From CAVZTX01 sp963778375 (GTDB lineage Bacteria; Chloroflexota; Ktedonobacteria; Ktedonobacterales; Ktedonobacteraceae), in assembly GCA_963778375.1 (NCBI GenBank), contig CAVZTX010000017.1, forward strand, positions 1-64,000: a DNA stretch of 64,000 nt. Reading direction: 5' to 3'. The notes beneath the pieces are model-generated. The model was not told where the DNA came from, searched no databases, and saw only the letters and a list, made by a program, of their open reading frames with translations. Position numbers and translations under genes: made by a program. Below, one piece after another: positions 42,707 to 50,663 of the stretch. Positions within the stretch are counted from its first letter, which is position 1. Every line of letters begins with the position of its first letter.

Positions 42707-43000
42707 ATGAGCTATGTTTTTCGAGTTCCTGATGAGATTTACACTGAAGTTGCCTCCTATGCTGCACAACGTGGGCAGACCCCTGATGCGTTACTCATAG
42801 AATTGGTGACCGAAGGAGTAGAACAGCTTAAGCATGGAGAACCTGGATACCAAGGAGCGTATGACCCCACCTTTGACCCATTAGCTCCTTTTATTGGTGC
42901 ATTTGACAGTGGGGATGACGTGCCTGGATGGATCGAGCAACACGATATGTACTTTGCTGGAAATGATGAGGGTGGAGAGCGAGATGGTAACAACAAATAG
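42707..43000 (+). CDS. Antitoxin-like partner of a PIN gene
   Basis: This 97-residue acidic protein starts YVFRVPDEIYTEVASYAAQRGQTPDALLIELVTEGVE, the strand-helix-helix pattern of a ribbon-helix-helix VapB-like antitoxin. A Gly/Asp-rich C-terminal half follows. GAGGAGG lies upstream of the ATG. It overlaps the following PIN frame by 17 bases, the usual arrangement of a type II toxin-antitoxin pair. The pair seems no longer functional because the PIN gene is cut short. Confidence 0.62.
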   Translation: MSYVFRVPDEIYTEVASYAAQRGQTPDALLIELVTEGVEQLKHGEPGYQGAYDPTFDPLAPFIGAFDSGDDVPGWIEQHDMYFAGNDEGGERDGNNK

Positions 43001-43226
43001 TCTATTCGTTGATACATCAGGATGGGCTTACTTGCTTGATCGTCATGATCCTCTCCATAATGAAGTGCGTATAGTCTATCAACGGGCGATCAGTCAACGG
43101 CGACATCTAGTGACTACGAACTATATTATCGCGGAATTGATTCCACTTTTGGCTAGTCGTTCGCGTATTCCACGTCAGGAAATTTTCAGGTTTATTGATA
43201 CACTCAAGAGTTCTCCACATATCTAA
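42984..43226 (+). pseudogene. VapC-like PIN-domain toxin, truncated
   Basis: The frame runs for 80 codons: NSLFVDTSGWAYLLDRHDPLHNEVR with the first conserved aspartate, then RRHLVTTNYIIAELIPLLASRSRIPR with the second acid (Glu). It stops after FIDTLKSSPHI at 43226. Full-length VapC proteins are about 130-140 residues and carry a second set of acids after this point (DxxSFxDCxSF), which is absent from the following 180 bases. A deletion or a stop is therefore inferred. The start ATG 42984 lies seven bases after GGAGAGCGAG. PIN toxins cut RNA; this one should be inactive. Confidence 0.68.
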
Positions 43227-43406
43227 CAGGAATTGAGGCCACAAGACCCGTATTATAGTAGGGGAATCCCTTCAATTGCTCTGGCGAGCGGAGTCGCTTA
43301 AGTTAACGCTTATAGCGGCTTGCCCTGCCCTGGAAAATTGTCTACCATTCCTTAGAAGGGCATTCATACCTTAGCGTATGTTTTACCCCGTTTAATATGG
43401 TGACCC

Positions 43407-46023
43407 CTATAGGATTTCTATATAGCCTTCCGTTCCATTCACCCGGATTTTCTGTCCATCATTGATCAGCTTGGTGGCATTTCCTACGTTTACTACTGCC
43501 GGTAAACCATATTCACGTGCGATAACTGCTCCATGGGTCATCAGTCCACCAACTTCGGTGACCAGGCCTTTTATGGAGACAAACAATGGTGTCCAGCTCG
43601 GGTCGGTAAAGGAGGTGACTAAGATATCTCCCTCTTCTAGATCAGCATCTTCCATGTGTAAGATGACACGTGCTCGTCCCTCTATCACTCCGGAAGAAAC
43701 AGGGAGACCGACAAGAGCTTCGGCTGGGAGATGTTCTCGTTTGTACTCACCTGCAATGCTTTCACCATCAGACGTGAGAACACGTGGGGGAGTGAGTTTT
43801 TCATAGAATGTGTACTCGTCTTTTCGTTTGCTGATGATCTGGTAATCCAGTGTATGTGTGCGTACGACTTCGCGAAGTTCTTCAAACGTGAGATAGTAGA
43901 TATCTTCTTTTTCAGAAAGAACGCCAGCTTGTACAAGTTGTTCGGCTTCTTTCAGTAAAGCCTGCTTATAAACAAAGTAGCGATGAACCATGCCGTATTT
44001 TGGATACTCACGATACCCGATGAAATTTCGGATGAGACTGATCATTCGTTTTGTCTCTTTGGCTTTTTGTTCACCATCCGGTAGTTGCCTCAATCGATCT
44101 AATAACTCTTGTTCTTTTTTCAATGCTTCCTGTCGCCCTTGCTCAAATCTCCGCTTGCTTTCACCTGGTTCAAAGTTTTTGATGTTCCTAAGAATCATGG
44201 GGATAAGTGTCGTTGGTTTTTCGCTCCAACGAGTTCTCGTTATATCGATTTCCCCGGCACATCGCATTCCGAACTTGGTGAGATACGCATAGATAGCGTC
44301 CCGGGCTTCTTTTCCACCACGAAGTTTAGCCAGTCCATCCAAAAAGCTATCATCTCGTGCGTGTTGCAAATACTCAACTACTTCCGGATAAGGGCGAATC
44401 ACATCTGCAACATCCAACAGCGCCAAACCCATCTCCGAAGTGATATTGTTTGGTACCGATTGAGAAAGCGTGTCTGCTACGTTTTTTTCACCTAACCACT
44501 CCTTCATGTTTTCATTGAGCCATGATGAAGCATTCATAGCAGTCATGAATCACACCAAAACCTTGCGGATCAGATATGCCCTTCCTTAATTGCTGGATAT
44601 CTTCCTGGATAAAATCAATGAGTTCTGGCCCTGACTTCGTTTGGATGCTTTGTTGTAACTCTTCGATCGATGCCTGGCTCCTCTCCATCAAATCAGAAAC
44701 GATTGCCGGATCGTAGTCGTTCAGTGTCTGATAACCCGCGGGCGGCCTACCTTGATTGCTTTTACCGGCACTCTGTTCTTGCTTATCGTTCGGTAACGAT
44801 TTTATGAAATCTCCCCGCTCTAAGATGGTCACCAGCGCGCCTCTGATGAGTGGGTCGGATTTTCCCAGGACATTTACCAGGATGTCTCTTTTAGCAGGCG
44901 AAGCCAGGTCATCTGTGACATCAACAAACAACCTTCCACCGGCTTCATACATGGGTCGGGCAGCTGTTAACTGCCATATAGATAATCCCAACGGTTTCAT
45001 AGGATCGGTCATCATTTGTTGATGGCCGACAGATATATAGACGTGATTTTCCTGATCGTTCGCTTCAGGGATGGGGAATAGAGTGGTGATAGGCCGGCTC
45101 TGGACAACATAAAAAGTATCATCGACCAGGCACCATTCGATGTCCTGAGGGCAACCGAAATGCGCTTCAATCTTTCTGCCGATATGCTCAAGCTGCAAGA
45201 TCTGTTCATCCGTCAGCGCTTGCCTATTCTGCTGCTCAGGGTCTAGCTCCTGTTCTTTCGTACCGCCATCTTTTAAGGCATACATAGCCAGCTTCTTGGT
45301 GGATATCTTCTTCTCGATAATCTTGCCGTTACGCACTCTGTAGGTATCAGCATTCACCAGGCCGGAGACCAGGGCCTCACCAAGGCCGAAGCTAGCATCA
45401 ATGGATAACACCTTCCTATGAGAAGTGACGGGATCGGCAGTAAACAAAATTCCTGCCACCTGCGGGAAGACCATCTTCTGAACAACCACAGATAGATGGA
45501 CTTTACGGTGGTCGAAGCCGTTTTGAAGGCGGTAGGTTACTGCCCGGTCGGTAAACAGCGATGCCCAGCACTTGCTGATGTGCTTCAGGATTGCTTCCTT
45601 CCCGACAATGTTCAAATACGTATCCTGCTGGCCTGCGAAGGAGGCGGTCGGTAAATCCTCCGCCGTAGCACTGGAACGCACAGCATAGGCATTTTTATCA
45701 CCAAGCCGAGAGAGGTAGCGGGTGATCTCTTCATGCATGTCTTGAGGCATGGCTATCCCTTCGATGACCCTGCGAATCTCACCGCTCAGTTCACCGATTT
45801 TCTCCCGGTCTTCTACCTTGAGAAGCGATAACTGATCAAGTAATTCGTTCATCGACGACGTTTCCCCAATGATTCTTTGAAAAGCTTCAGTAGAAAGACA
45901 AAAGCCATCTGGTACGCGTATTCCTTCAATCTTGGACAGTTCCCCCAGGTTCGCGCCTTTCCCCCCAACAACCATGCGTTTTGTTTTGTCAATGTCCTGA
46001 AAACCAAGCACATAGGAACTCAT
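43407..46023 (-). pseudogene. rph: Rifampin phosphotransferase Rph, frameshifted
   Basis: The first frame (503 codons, ATG 46023 after AAAGGAGGG) has the ATP-grasp part: VVGGKGANLGELSKIEG near residue 20, YAVRSSATAEDLPTASFAGQ, and FPQVAGILFTADPVTSH. The second frame (to 43407) has MNASSWLNENMKEWLGEKN, the rifampin-binding middle, and at its end the swinging-His domain GGLMTHGAVIAREYGLPAVV. The frames meet near 44546, where one extra base lies (GVI followed by ATG in the wrong frame). The sequence resembles Bacillus/Paenibacillus Rph closely, in order of domains and in wording, so recent transfer from a Firmicute is likely. Active Rph inactivates rifamycins by adding the beta-phosphate of ATP. 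It shares the family with the gene at 7658. Confidence 0.82.
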
Positions 46024-46948
46024 ACGTTTCCCTCCTTTAATAGAACAGATTGCTCGCTTGCCGCCATAACCTCTCTTCTCCTTTCATCTCTTGGTGACTC
46101 CTTTCGCACACGACAAGGGTCCGGCACACGTCTGAGGAAGCACGTGCTTTTTGAGCACACACACGAGAGGTCTCTTTGCTCAAAGGAGAGCTTTCACCGC
46201 AGGTGCGAAAGACGCGCATCGCTTCCGCCTGAGTATAGGGGAAGGAACGCCAAAAAAAATCGTCCAAAGGGGCAGTGTGCGAGTAGACAGGAGGTGATAC
46301 AATAAAAGTGGAAAGAACGGGCTCGTTTTTGAGCTTAGAGAACACCCACTTCCCCCCTTTGTGCTCTATATGAGCAGCGCTGACGCGTCGCGCACCTTTC
46401 CCTGAAAGAGAGCAGAAAAACAGATGCGAATGCCCTCTTTGGTCAGGACCTCTGCCAGCTTTGACTTTCCGACGCCGCTTGGTCCACAAACCACAACGAA
46501 CACCACGGTCTGCAGGTTCCCAGACCGTATCTCACACCTGTGTTCGTACCCGGAGCACCAGGGGATGCCACACCGCGTAGGCTTTGAAGCGGCTGAGAGA
46601 ACCAGGCAGTATATTGGTCTATGTACATAAATCAAGAGATAAACGGGCAGCAGACCCCAACCACAACACAAGAGGTTTTCATAATTCCAAATACATTAAT
46701 GAATCGCTTGACGGAACTTGTAACACCTGTTATTCTAAGAATAGAAGCAGACATAGTCATGGGCATGCTGACAGAAACAGTCAAATGTGGTATGATAGCA
46801 GAGGCATGGACAATGGACTATGACTGCTGTGGGGACGCGGATGCAGCGGCGGAGGCTCCCCCTCGGCTTACTTCTTCGCTCAGCCTTATCTCATGTGATC
46901 AGGCGCAAGCGAATACAACCCTCCAGAGAAAAGGAAGGAGGCGATTTC
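46024..46948. other. 925-base gap with a decayed P-loop gene fragment
   Basis: The left part is the leader of rph, with a strong ribosome binding site. On the minus strand between about 46380 and 46530 a short frame reads VVFVVVCGPSGVGKSKLAEV, a clear P-loop with the phosphate-binding lysine, and ends RDASALLI at 46366. Its upstream part (to 46671) is not convincing. A different minus-strand frame just downstream (46037-46489) has longer, Cys- and charge-rich sequence without recognised motifs. I take this as the remains of an ATP-binding protein. 46530-46940 shows nothing clear beyond the leader of the next small gene. Confidence 0.4.
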
Positions 46949-47164
46949 GTGGAAAACGCATTTCCCCGGTGTCGCAAGTGTAGTGAAGGTGATCTGGTAC
47001 CGCTTTCGGATTTCGGCAGCCAAGGAGCTTCCATAGAGTACAAAGCGTGGGTCTGTACAAATCCCTCGTGCCTGTACAACATCAAAATCCGTAACGGAGA
47101 TATCATCATTAACGAACCCATTAGCGACGGGTCACTCCACTCTTATCGTAGCAACCGCTCGTAA
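46949..47164 (+). CDS. Small zinc-ribbon protein
   Basis: The GTG at 46949 starts a 71-residue frame, seven bases after AAGGAGG, a near-perfect ribosome binding site. The product has CRKC at residues 8-11 and CTNPSC near residue 43, spaced like the two halves of a zinc ribbon, with an intervening SQGASIEYKAWV. The tail is KIRNGDIIINEP and a Ser/Arg end. The function is unknown. It may bind RNA, DNA or protein as other one-ribbon proteins do. It is followed by palindromes and ftsY. Confidence 0.6.
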   Translation: MENAFPRCRKCSEGDLVPLSDFGSQGASIEYKAWVCTNPSCLYNIKIRNGDIIINEPISDGSLHSYRSNRS

Positions 47165-47211
47165 GTTTGTAGTTCGTTCAACCCTATACGCTCTACACTA
47201 CTAAGCTACGG

Positions 47212-47282
47212 CCGACGCTGCTAGCAGCGTCGGTAAAGCGAGGAGATAAAAGGCAAAACTATTCATATTTTGCCTTTTATCT
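47212..47282. terminator. Two perfect palindromes between the zinc-ribbon gene and ftsY
   Basis: The first is a 22-base perfect palindrome at 47212-47233 (half site CCGACGCTGCT). The second has arms AGATAAAAGGCAAAA (47244-47258) and TTTTGCCTTTTATCT (47268-47282), a 15-bp perfect stem. The second lies 60 bases before the ftsY start and ends in T-rich sequence, as a terminator would. Confidence 0.65.
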
Positions 47283-47341
47283 TATATTTATGTAGAGAAA
47301 CACGACCCAGTTGCTGCTCAAGAGCACGTAGAGGAGACAAC

Positions 47342-48259
47342 ATGCCCGAGCAGAGCTTCAACCCCTTTAAGAACAGTTTGAGCCGCACACGCCAACTCTT
47401 CCGGCGGATAGGTGATTCTTTCAAACAAGACGACATCACGGATGAACTGTGGGATAATTTGGAAGAAGCGCTCATTGGTGCTGACATTGGCCCCAGCACC
47501 ACCTCCTGGCTCATGGAACGCTTGCATAAGCGTGCTGCCGAGGAGCGGATGTATAGCTGGTCTCAGGTACAGCGCGCATTACGCGAGGAACTCACAATTC
47601 TGCTTGGAAAACCATCCCCATTGCGCTTTGCCAAACAATCCCCTTTGACCGTCATTCTTATCATTGGAGTCAATGGCTCCGGTAAGACTACAAGCATTGC
47701 GAAAATGGCCTACCGTCTCACCAGAGAGGGTCATCGAGTTATTTTAGCCGCGGCAGATACCTTCCGCGCTGCCGCCATCGATCAGCTCAAAGTATGGGGA
47801 GAGCGTATCGGCGTGCCCGTCATTAGCCAGAACCCAGGTTCTGATCCGGGTGCCGTCGTCTATGACGCCATTCAGGCCGCTGGTACGCGCGGTAGTGATG
47901 TTCTCATCGTAGATACAGCCGGTCGGCTCCATACCAAGTACAACCTCATGGAAGAGTTGAAGAAGATGAACAAAGTCATTCAGAAACTTCTGCCCGATGG
48001 GCCACATGAGTTGTTGATGGTAATCGACGCTACCACTGGTCAGAACGCATTGCTTGCCGCACGCAAATTCGCAGAAGATATTGGCCTGACCGGAGTCATT
48101 ATCACCAAGCTTGATAGTACGGCCAAAGGTGGCTTTGCCTTTGCGGTCGCTGACGATCTCGGAGTTCCTATCAAATTCATTGGAACAGGAGAAAAGGTCC
48201 AGGATCTCGCACCCTTCGATCCACAGAGTTTCGTGGCCGCGCTCTTTGCGCAAGACTGA
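47342..48259 (+). CDS. ftsY: Signal recognition particle receptor FtsY
   Basis: This 305-residue GTPase receives the SRP-ribosome complex at the membrane. The N domain has LWDNLEEALIGADIG. The G domain has the P-loop IGVNGSGKTTSIAKMA near residue 105, AADTFRAAAIDQLKVWGE, LIVDTAGRLHTKYNLMEELKKM, ITKLDSTAKGG and the end FIGTGEKVQDLAPFDPQSFV. There is no long acidic A domain, so this is the short form found in many Gram-positive and Chloroflexi species. ATG 47342 has GTAGAGGAGAC upstream. It is followed within 19 bases by accD. Confidence 0.95.
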   Translation: MPEQSFNPFKNSLSRTRQLFRRIGDSFKQDDITDELWDNLEEALIGADIGPSTTSWLMERLHKRAAEERMYSWSQVQRALREELTILLGKPSPLRFAKQSPLTVILIIGVNGSGKTTSIAKMAYRLTREGHRVILAAADTFRAAAIDQLKVWGERIGVPVISQNPGSDPGAVVYDAIQAAGTRGSDVLIVDTAGRLHTKYNLMEELKKMNKVIQKLLPDGPHELLMVIDATTGQNALLAARKFAEDIGLTGVIITKLDSTAKGGFAFAVADDLGVPIKFIGTGEKVQDLAPFDPQSFVAALFAQD

Positions 48260-48277
48260 CAAGGAGGTAACTATTTG

Positions 48278-49249
48278 ATGGTCAAAGAAGCTTCTGTTCC
48301 CCCCACGGGCCAATCATCCTCCAAAGAGGCAAAGCCCAATATGCTTCCTTCGGGCAACCTGGCGGTAAAGTGCCCCAAGTGTAGAGAAATGCTCGTAGCT
48401 CGCGACTGGGAAAAGAACCTGAAGGTCTGCACCCGCTGTGCCTATCACTTCAAACTCACTGCACAGGAGCGCATTGAACTGCTGGTAGATGCAGACAGCT
48501 TTGTCGAAATGGATGCCGATATTATTTCTGTTGACCCTCTCAACTTTGTCAGTCGTACAAAAGACGAGGTCCAATCATACGCAAAGAAGCTCAGTGAAGA
48601 ACGAAGTAAGGTGGATTTGAACGAAGCGGTTGTGATTGGTCACGCAGCCATCGATGGGATGCCGCTTGCTATCGCTGTGATGGATTTCCGCTATATCGGC
48701 GGCAGTATGGGTGCTGTCGTCGGTGAAAAGATCACGCGCGCCATTGAATTTGGTATCCAGCAGCGTCTGCCCGTACTTATCTCCTCCGCCTCCGGTGGTG
48801 CACGCATGCAAGAGGGATTATATTCACTGATGCAAATGGCCAAAACCTCGGCAGCCCTGGCCAAACTGGCCGAGGCGAAACTGCCCTATTTCAGCTTACT
48901 CACAGATCCTACCACAGGTGGCGTAACCGCAAGTTTCGCTATGCTGGGCGACGTTACTCTTGCTGAGCCAGGCGCACTTGTTTGCTTTGCGGGGCCGCGT
49001 GTGATTGAGAACTTTATGCACGTGAAACTTCCTGAAGGTGCTGTGACCGCCGAATTTGTGCTCCAGCATGGTATGATCGACGCGGTAGTACACCGCCGAG
49101 ATTTGAGGCAGAAGCTAGCACAGCTAATGCATCTCTATTCAAAATCGGCGGGACTCACTCGTGAGCCTCCCTCCATGACCGACAAGCAATTCCAAGTAAT
49201 AAATCCAAACCAACGAGGGGGAAGCGATGGCCTACGACCTGGAATTTGA
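48278..49249 (+). CDS. accD: Acetyl-CoA carboxylase carboxyltransferase subunit beta
   Basis: This 323-residue subunit, with AccA, moves carbon dioxide from biotin to acetyl-CoA, the first step of fatty acid synthesis. A zinc ribbon is formed by CPKCREML and CTRCAYHF (residues 32-56). The carboxyltransferase core has DFRYIGGSMGAVVGEKITRA, ISSASGGARMQEGLYSLMQMAK, and LLTDPTTGGVTASFAMLGD, with GPRVIENF later. The start is ATG 48278 or the in-frame TTG 48275; AAGGAGG at 48261 fits either. The end overlaps accA by 23 bases, so the two are coupled. Confidence 0.93.
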   Translation: MVKEASVPPTGQSSSKEAKPNMLPSGNLAVKCPKCREMLVARDWEKNLKVCTRCAYHFKLTAQERIELLVDADSFVEMDADIISVDPLNFVSRTKDEVQSYAKKLSEERSKVDLNEAVVIGHAAIDGMPLAIAVMDFRYIGGSMGAVVGEKITRAIEFGIQQRLPVLISSASGGARMQEGLYSLMQMAKTSAALAKLAEAKLPYFSLLTDPTTGGVTASFAMLGDVTLAEPGALVCFAGPRVIENFMHVKLPEGAVTAEFVLQHGMIDAVVHRRDLRQKLAQLMHLYSKSAGLTREPPSMTDKQFQVINPNQRGGSDGLRPGI

Positions 49250-50183
49250 GAAGCCGCTAGCCGAACTAGAAAAACGGATCAACCACCTGCAACGTAAGGG
49301 CCGCTTGAAACCAGACGAGCAACGCCAACTGCAGGATGTCGAGCGTGATCTGCACCGTCGAACCGAGGAGATTTATCGCAATCTTTCCTCCTGGCAGACA
49401 GTGCAAGTAGCTCGCCATAAAGATCGCCCCTATGCTGCGGATTACATTCAACTCATGTGCGAAGACTTCTTTGAATTACACGGCGACCGCGCCTTTAGTG
49501 ACGATCATGCTATCCTGAGTGGACCAGCCACATTGGATGGCAACACAGTGATGCTTGTTTGCCACCAGAAGGGACGCGATACAAAGGAGAAACAATTCCG
49601 CAACTTGGGTATGGCGCATCCCGAGGGTTATCGCAAAGCAGGCCGCTTAATGGAACAGGCCGAGAAATTTGGTTTCCCAGTCATTTGTCTGATAGATACG
49701 CCGGCCGCTTTCCCCGCTTTAGGTGATGAAGAACGTGGTCAGGCCGAGGCTATCGCCTCCAACCTCTTTCTGATGTCGCGTCTGCATACCCCTATCATCG
49801 CTGTAGTAATCGGCGAGGGCGGTAGCGGTGGAGCATTAGGTATCGGCGTTGCCGATCGCCTGCTCATGTTAGAATTCAGCATATACACAGTTGCCCCACC
49901 AGAAGCCGCCGCCTCGATTCTCTGGCGTGACACCACCTTTGCCCCTCAGGCCGCCGAAGCCATGCGCATCAGCGCCCGTGAACTCAAAGCCTTGCATCTC
50001 ATAGACGAGCTAATCCCGGAGCCATCAGGTGGTGCCCATCACAACCCCACCCTCACCGCCGACAATCTCAAGGCTGCACTCCTGCAAAATCTCGCCGAAC
50101 TCAAGCAAATCCCCACAGACGAGCTCCTCGAAAAACGCTATCAAAAGTACCGGGAAATTGGGAAGTTCGGCATAGCATCGTAA
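49227..50183 (+). CDS. accA: Acetyl-CoA carboxylase carboxyltransferase subunit alpha
   Basis: This 318-residue partner of AccD has LEFEKPLAELEKRINHLQR near the start and VQVARHKDRPYAADYIQLMCEDFFELHGDRAF. Then come GMAHPEGYRKAGRLMEQAEKFGFPVICLIDTPAAFPA, GEGGSGGALGIGVADRLLMLEF and the end EKRYQKYREIGKFG. The length is typical. A ribosome binding site GAGGGGGAAG precedes the ATG inside accD. No accB or accC is in the window; they must lie elsewhere. Confidence 0.94.
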   Translation: MAYDLEFEKPLAELEKRINHLQRKGRLKPDEQRQLQDVERDLHRRTEEIYRNLSSWQTVQVARHKDRPYAADYIQLMCEDFFELHGDRAFSDDHAILSGPATLDGNTVMLVCHQKGRDTKEKQFRNLGMAHPEGYRKAGRLMEQAEKFGFPVICLIDTPAAFPALGDEERGQAEAIASNLFLMSRLHTPIIAVVIGEGGSGGALGIGVADRLLMLEFSIYTVAPPEAAASILWRDTTFAPQAAEAMRISARELKALHLIDELIPEPSGGAHHNPTLTADNLKAALLQNLAELKQIPTDELLEKRYQKYREIGKFGIAS

Positions 50184-50209
50184 AGGGTTCTCAGCGGGGA
50201 AAACGGCTA

Positions 50210-50238
50210 TTGACGCCTTCCCCGCACTATGATATTAT
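50210..50238 (+). promoter_or_regulatory. Near-consensus sigma-70 promoter for tRNA-Leu
   Basis: TTGACG at 50210-50215 and TATTAT at 50233-50238 are separated by exactly 17 bases. It lies about 90 bases before the tRNA start. Confidence 0.7.
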
Positions 50239-50328
50239 CTCCCCTGTAAAGCGGTTCACTCAAACAATGCTCGCTTGCTTCGATGAACTCTACCAAACGA
50301 GTAAGCGCTGAATCCGCTCTACAAGCCA

Positions 50329-50414
50329 GCCGGTGTGGCGGAACGGTATACGCGCTTGTCTCAAAAACAAGTCCCCGTGAGGGGTTGAGGGTTCGAATCT
50401 CTCCACCGGCACCA
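50329..50414 (+). tRNA. tRNA-Leu (anticodon CAA)
   Basis: The acceptor stem is GCCGGTG/CACCGGC. The D-loop begins GGCGGAACGG. The anticodon stem and loop are CTTGT CTCAAAA ACAAG, giving anticodon CAA. The long variable arm of class II follows (TCCCCGTGAGGGGTT), then the T-loop GGTTCGAATC. The 3' ACCA is encoded. It reads the UUG codon. The length is 86 bases. Confidence 0.95.
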
Positions 50415-50430
50415 AAGAGGATAGAGGAGG

Positions 50431-50472
50431 CGTCTCAAACCAGGAGAGAAGCGGTTTGGGGCGTTTTCTTTC
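50431..50472 (+). terminator. Rho-independent terminator after tRNA-Leu
   Basis: CGTCTCAAACC pairs with GGTTTGGGGCG through two G-T wobbles, followed by TTTTCTTTCT. It begins 17 bases after the tRNA's last base. The remaining gap up to 50663 shows nothing. Confidence 0.7.
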
Positions 50473-50663
50473 TGCCTGGATTTCCGGCCTTACGGCAATT
50501 CGTACGACAATGTGCAAACGCCTCTATTGCGCATCACGCGGGGTGATCCGATTCTCCCATGAGGCAATGCTGACTAATTAGTTGACGTTTAACATTGTCT
50601 CATCAAAAGCTATAATAAGCTGGGATAGCGAGCCAGGCGATGCTGAAAAACTAAGCCACCTCC

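Noticed and set aside
46024..46120. Rifamycin-associated element upstream of rph
   Set aside because: A GGCGGCAAG-like stretch exists on the minus strand, but the full inverted repeat of that element is absent.
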